From JAIBJN01 sp963842305 (GTDB taxonomy: Bacteria; Actinomycetota; Thermoleophilia; Gaiellales; Gaiellaceae), in the NCBI GenBank assembly GCA_963842305.1, contig CAWJFW010000006.1, positions 54,207 through 118,206 of the forward strand: a stretch of 64,000 bases of DNA, read 5' to 3'. Shown here piece after piece: positions 59,746-64,000 of this stretch. Position numbers and translations under genes: made by a program. The notes under the pieces were generated by a model. That model did not search any database and was not told where the DNA came from. It saw only the letters and a program-made list of their open reading frames with translations. Position 1 is the first letter of the stretch. Every line of letters starts with the position of its first letter.

Positions 59746-60918
59746 GTGAACGCCTCCGTTGACACCGCGATCGTCGGCGCAGGCATCTTCGGGCTCGCGA
59801 CGGCCCACGCCCTGTGCCGTGACGGCGCAGGCAGCGTGGCGCTCTTCGACCGCGGCATGCCGGCCGGAGGCGACTCGGGCCGCTCGTTCTCGATGGTGCG
59901 CCGCCACTACTCGAACGCGGTCACCGCCCGGCTCGCCATGGCGGGCTCGCGGACGATCATGCAGTGGCGCGACGAGGTGGGGGTGGCAGACGCCGGATTC
60001 GTCCGCTGCGGCTACCTCCTCACCGTGCCGCCGCAGCTCGTCGAGGCCTGCCGCGGCAACGTCGCGATGCTGCAGTCCCTTGGCCTCGAGACCCGGTTCC
60101 TGGAGGCGGGCGAGATCTCGGATGTCGAGCCGGAGCTCTCGCTGGACGGAATCGCCGGTGCCGCCTACGAGCCCGACGGCGGCTTCGCGGACGCGGAAAA
60201 GATGTGCCTCGGCTGGTTCGCGGCGGCGGCACAACGGGGCCTTCGCCACCACCTCGGCCGCGCGGTGCATGCGATTCGGATCGACGGCGGTCGCGCCGTC
60301 GGCCTCGAGACGGCGGACGGATTCGTCCCGGCTGGCAACGTCGTCCTGGCCGCCGGCGCCTGGGTGAACGACCTGCTTCGGCCCCTGGGCGCCGAGCAGC
60401 CGATCGTGCTCCACCGGCTGCAGGTTCTTGTCGGCCGCTCGGCCCCGGGCGGCCCCCTTCCCTCGGCCGTGTGCTCGGACGCGGTGTCGAACGTCGTCGT
60501 CCGCCCGGACCGTGGGCACCGGTTCTGCGCCGTCGCCTACACGAAGGAGGATCCGCTCGAGCGGGCCGACGACTGCGACCACGGCCTCTCGTGCGGCTAC
60601 GAAGACGCGGTCCGCGACGGCCTGCGTTTGCGGTATCCGCGGCTGGCCGACTTCGAGCTCGTGCGCGGATTTGCGGGGCCATACGACGTCACGCCCGACT
60701 GGAACCCGATCATCGGCCCTTGCCCCGGCATCGAAGGCGTGTACCTCGCTGTCGGCTGGAGCGGGCACGGTTTCAAGCTCTCCCCCTCCGTAGGCGAGGT
60801 GGTCGCGGCGGAGGTCAGCGGCCGCACGCCCCCGATCGACGTCGGCGAGCTCCGCCCCGAGCGGTTCGACGAGGGGCGGCTGCTTCGCCTGGCCTACGGT
60901 CCGGGAGCCCGGGCCTAG
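59746..60918 (+). CDS. FAD-dependent amine/amino acid oxidase (DAO/sarcosine-oxidase type)
   Basis: The 390-residue protein has an N-terminal Rossmann FAD motif AIVGAGIFGLATAHALC with Glu/Asp at the end of strand 2 region, RSFSMVRRHY, and C-terminal GFAGPYDVTPDWNPIIGP and VGWSGHGFKLSPSVG, typical of DadA/sarcosine oxidase/PuuB-like enzymes. It oxidises a secondary amine or amino acid. TACGGT (59732-59737) lies eight bases before GTG 59746. It is divergent from the SDR unit and convergent with glpD. Confidence 0.9.
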   Translation: MNASVDTAIVGAGIFGLATAHALCRDGAGSVALFDRGMPAGGDSGRSFSMVRRHYSNAVTARLAMAGSRTIMQWRDEVGVADAGFVRCGYLLTVPPQLVEACRGNVAMLQSLGLETRFLEAGEISDVEPELSLDGIAGAAYEPDGGFADAEKMCLGWFAAAAQRGLRHHLGRAVHAIRIDGGRAVGLETADGFVPAGNVVLAAGAWVNDLLRPLGAEQPIVLHRLQVLVGRSAPGGPLPSAVCSDAVSNVVVRPDRGHRFCAVAYTKEDPLERADDCDHGLSCGYEDAVRDGLRLRYPRLADFELVRGFAGPYDVTPDWNPIIGPCPGIEGVYLAVGWSGHGFKLSPSVGEVVAAEVSGRTPPIDVGELRPERFDEGRLLRLAYGPGARA

Positions 60919-62556
60919 GCCCGGCGCTTCCATGACCGCCTCGTAGGCTTCGGCTGCGGCGAGGTCGTCCGGGGCAGCCTCGGCCGCCGCCTCGGCGTCC
61001 CGCAGCCTGACATAGCGATCGAGCTCCTCCGCCGTACGCGCCTCTGACCACTCGAGTGCCGGCGCGACCAGCGGCGCGATCGCCGCCGCCGCGGCCCGGC
61101 CTCGGTCGCGAGTCTCGATCGAGACGCGCGTGCGGCGCGAGAGCACGTCGTCGAGATCGAGCGCACCCTGGTGGGTGACGGCGTGGACCGCCTCGGCCGC
61201 GAGGTAGCGGCCGCCGCCAGGGAGCGGGGCGGCCAGCTCCGGATCCGACTGGGCGAGTGCGACGACCTCGTCGGCGCAGGCGCCGTGGCGCGCGCGAACT
61301 GGATCCGCGCTGTCCGGCGGCGCGGCTCCGACGAGCGGCAGCCGGTCGGTCGTGGACGGGGCCGCCGACCCGAGGTCGCGGGAAGCCAGGTCGACGGCGT
61401 CCCGCGCCATCACGCGATAGGTCGTGTACTTGCCGCCCGCGATCGCCGTCAGGCCAGGGGTCGGCGAGAACAGCCGGTGCTCGCGCGAGAGCCGCGTCGT
61501 GTCGGCGGCCCCCTCGGCGGCAACGAGTGGCCGCAGTCCTGCGAAGACGCCGCAGATCTCGCCCTTCTCGACCGGCCGGCGAAGAACGCTGTTGACCTTC
61601 GCGAGTATGTAGTCGACGTCCGCCCGGTTGGCGACGGGAGTGTCAACGTCGCCGTTCCACTCGGTGTCGGTGTCACCGAGAAGCCAGTAGTCGGAGCTCC
61701 AGGGAATGGCGTGGAAGATGCTCTTCTCCGTCCGCATGAAGAGGCCCGACCGCATGGGGATGGAGGAGCGAGGCACGATCAGGTGCACGCCCTTGGAGGG
61801 GCGCACCGCGGCCTGCCGTCGACCGGTCGCCGCGTGGAGCAGCTCATCCGTCCCGACGCCGACGGCAGCGATCGTATGTCGGGCACTGATCCGGAGTCGG
61901 CGCCCGGTCAGGCGGTCGTCGGCTCGGATGCCGGCAACGCGGCCGGACTCGTCGGTGACGAAGCCCTCGGCGCGCACCCTGGTCGCGATCGACGCACCGC
62001 GGGCCACGGCTGTTCGGGCGACGTACACCGCGTAGAGCGCGTCGTCCTCCTGCGCGTCGGCGAACCGAACGGCCCCGATCAGGGAGTCGGGCCGGAGTGC
62101 AGGTGCCGCCTCGAGTGCGGCGCGGCGGGACAGATGCCGCGCCCGCGGCAGATGCCGGCCGGCCCACATGTCGTACAGGAGGAGGCCGGCGCCCATATAC
62201 GGACGCTCCCATCCCCGGTGTCTCAGCGGGAACAGGAACTCGACCGGTCGCACGAGATGGGGCGCAAGCCGGGTGAGCAGCAAGCGACGCTCGCGCAGTG
62301 CCTCGTGGACGAGCTTGAACTCCAGCATCTCGAGGTAGCGAAGCCCGCCGTGGATCAGCTTGCTGGAACGGCTCGACGTTCCCGCCGCCAGGTCGTGTGC
62401 CTCGACGAGTCCGACCGACAGTCCGCGCGAGGTCGCGTCGAGCGCGACCCCGACGCCGGTGATCCCTCCCCCGATGACGAGGACATCGAACTGCTCTCGC
62501 TCGAGCCTGGCGACCGCATCCTCCCGTGCCTTCGGGCTGAGGGCTCCCCGCGTCAT
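60915..62556 (-). CDS. glpD: glycerol-3-phosphate dehydrogenase/oxidase, stop displaced by an indel
   Basis: The protein has the FAD motif VIGGGITGVGVALDATSRGL, the GlpD signature SSRSSKLIHGGLRYLE, HLIVPRSSI, WLLGDTDTEWNGD and IAGGKYTTYRVMA, and the C-terminal DAO_C domain (LAAEAVHAVTHQGALDLDDVLSRRTRVSIE). The frame as given reads on for about 400 codons antisense to the oxidase gene. Removing one base from the C-run 60920-60922 gives a stop at 60915, sharing CTAG with the oxidase stop. The span 60915-62556 is one above a multiple of three. Its ATG overlaps the upstream kinase stop. Confidence 0.9.
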
Positions 62557-63995
62557 TCCTCGACCCGCACGTGCACCTCGATCGCCTCCGCCCAGCGGGA
62601 TCGCTCCCGCGCGCGTCCGGGCCCGTCCAGGCGCGGAACAACGGTCCGAACGGACGCGGGGGCGGCAACGGGCCCGTCGAGCAGGCCGACCGCCTGCGCC
62701 GCGAGCGCCGCAACGCCTCGGGAGGTCGCCTCAGGGTCGCCGGCAATCTCGAAGGTCAGCCCGGACAGGTCCGACACGGCCTGCACGAGGGCTTCGTGCG
62801 CTGCGAGTCCCCCGCCGACCCGCAGAACGTCGGCCGTGCCGGCGTCGACAGCCTCGAGCGCGTCGACGATCTGGTGGGCGACGCCGGCGAGGCCGGCCGT
62901 CGCCAGGTCGTCGGGCGTCGTCGCGCTGCTCGCGTCCAGAACGGTGACGCGATCCGCCCCGTGCCAATGGGGAGTGCCGAGGCCCGCGGGCGCAGCGACG
63001 ACCAACGGATGCGGGCGCGACCAGTCGGGCGCCCGGAAGTCGTCGGCAGAAAGGAAGCCAAGCCTCGGAAGCAGGTCCAGGGCGTTTCCGGCGTTCGCAC
63101 AGAAGGCCTCGAGCGCGTACGTCGGGCCCGAGCGTTGCTCGAGCCAGGCAGCGGTTGCCAGGACGCCGGACGGCGGGTCCGGGCGTTCAGAGCCGACGTT
63201 CAGCCACACGAAGGCTCCCGTGCCCAGAGTGAGCACTGCCATGCCGGGAGACGTGCAGCCCTGGCCGTAGAGAGCCGCGGGCTGATCGCCGAGCATCGCG
63301 CCAACCGGGGCCTCGAACCCGACCACCGCAGCCGCCGTGCGAGCGCCGGGATCGTCGGACGGGCCGATCTCGGGCAGAAGCGCCGCCGGCGCCCCGAACA
63401 GGTCGAGCAAGCCTGCGTCCCACTCCAAGGTCTCCAGGTCGACGAGCAACGAGCGACAGGCATTCGAGGGCTCCGTGACGTGCGTCGTCCCGCTCGAGAG
63501 GTGCCAGGCGAGCCAGCAGGCGATGTCGCCGAACGCGAGCTCGCCCGCCTCCGCACGCTCGCGCAGACCGGCGTCGGCGTCCAGAAGCCACGCGAGCTTC
63601 GGCGCAGAGAAGGTCGAGTCGAGCGCGAGCCCGGTCGTCGCGCGAAGACCGGTCGCCCCCGGGCGCTCGGCGATCTCCGCGCAGAGGTCGGCGGCACGCT
63701 GGTCCTGCCAGCTGATCACGGGTGTCACTGCCCGCCCCGTGCCGCGGTCCCAGAGAACGAAGGACTCGGTCTGGGTCGCGATGCCGACCACGCCGACGGG
63801 TGATCCCACATCCGCCGCGACCTCCGAGATGACGTCCAGAGCACCGGCGAGAAGCTCGTCGGGGTCGTGCTCGACCATGCCCGGCGACGGTCGTCGCGTC
63901 GACACGGAGCGCACGGCCGTGCTCGCCCGGCGCAGGAGCCGGTCGTACGCGATACAGCGGGTGCTCGAGCTTCCCTGGTCGAGAGCGAGGATCAC
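62553..63995 (-). CDS. FGGY-family kinase, glycerol-kinase-like
   Basis: The 480-residue protein starts ILALDQGSSSTRCIAYD, the GlpK phosphate loop, and has ISWQDQRAADLC, SAPKLAWLLD, LTLGTGAFVWLNVG and RVGGGLAAHEALVQAVSDLSG (adenosine loop). With glpD translationally coupled behind it (ATGA overlap), glycerol kinase is the most likely role, although sequence blocks differ from classical GlpK and another polyol is possible. GTG 63995 may not be the true start if the gene extends beyond the window. Confidence 0.85.
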   Translation of the reverse strand: MILALDQGSSSTRCIAYDRLLRRASTAVRSVSTRRPSPGMVEHDPDELLAGALDVISEVAADVGSPVGVVGIATQTESFVLWDRGTGRAVTPVISWQDQRAADLCAEIAERPGATGLRATTGLALDSTFSAPKLAWLLDADAGLRERAEAGELAFGDIACWLAWHLSSGTTHVTEPSNACRSLLVDLETLEWDAGLLDLFGAPAALLPEIGPSDDPGARTAAAVVGFEAPVGAMLGDQPAALYGQGCTSPGMAVLTLGTGAFVWLNVGSERPDPPSGVLATAAWLEQRSGPTYALEAFCANAGNALDLLPRLGFLSADDFRAPDWSRPHPLVVAAPAGLGTPHWHGADRVTVLDASSATTPDDLATAGLAGVAHQIVDALEAVDAGTADVLRVGGGLAAHEALVQAVSDLSGLTFEIAGDPEATSRGVAALAAQAVGLLDGPVAAPASVRTVVPRLDGPGRARERSRWAEAIEVHVRVEE

Positions 63996-64000
63996 GTCCG

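Overview
This window comes from a high-GC bacterial chromosome, most likely a member of the Actinomycetota and plausibly of the class Thermoleophilia. The signs are the base composition, many GTG and TTG starts, an F420-dependent PPOX-class oxidoreductase, DUF72, DUF2277 and DUF6328 family genes, split LigD-type repair genes, and a secreted subtilase ending in an Ig-like tail of a kind I associate with that class. Coding density is very high and no gap exceeds 300 bases. The longest gaps are about 270 bases (19097-19365) and 207 bases (13981-14187). I saw no insertion sequence, prophage, CRISPR array or rRNA.

Layout. 1-8.6 kb: end of a radical-SAM gene, a TMEM175-like channel, a DUF72 protein, a membrane-anchored protein with an 11-residue charged repeat, a serine hydrolase, the TrkA/TrkH potassium system, an AhpD-like protein with an in-frame TGA at its second active-site cysteine (a probable selenoprotein), a flavin reductase, a HAD phosphatase and a lipoprotein. 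8.6-18.2 kb: subtilase, FabF, separate LigD-like ligase and polymerase genes, two tRNA-Ser genes, an MFS exporter, a cupredoxin lipoprotein and an isochorismatase. 18.4-23.5 kb: an atypical LuxR-type regulator followed by a signal-less M36 metalloprotease with two unfamiliar companions. 23.6-34.9 kb: housekeeping and envelope genes (L31, a SigA-type sigma factor, L,D-transpeptidase, a two-component system, PepSY protein, uracil-DNA glycosylase, a third tRNA-Ser, cytochrome c, UppP). 35-47.3 kb: a diguanylate cyclase, a lysyl-oxidase-like protein lacking its copper site, MscS, an ECF sigma/DUF4349 pair and the EfeO/EfeU iron system. 47.4-64 kb: a catabolic island with a translationally coupled aminotransferase / amidotransferase / aminotransferase / glutamine-synthetase-like operon. 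It continues with an FGGY kinase, GntR regulator, zinc dehydrogenase and TIM-barrel locus, an APC permease, acetamidase and SDR operon, an FAD amine oxidase, and GlpD with a glycerol-kinase-like protein.

How genes work together. TrkA gates TrkH. The histidine kinase and response regulator probably control the divergent PepSY gene through 11-bp-spaced direct repeats. EfeO and EfeU take up iron under a palindromic operator. The GntR protein probably acts on a perfect 19-bp palindrome between the dehydrogenase and TIM-barrel genes. The 47-52 kb operon looks like gamma-glutamylation-type amine catabolism (inference).

Sequence quality matters here. At least eight conserved genes carry isolated single-base indels (trkH twice, cupredoxin, a proline-rich membrane protein, DUF4349, efeO, the APC permease twice, glpD). 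In several cases the total length is off from a multiple of three by exactly the number of indels I located. This looks more like an imperfect consensus than mass gene decay, so frameshifted genes are listed as CDS with the break stated.
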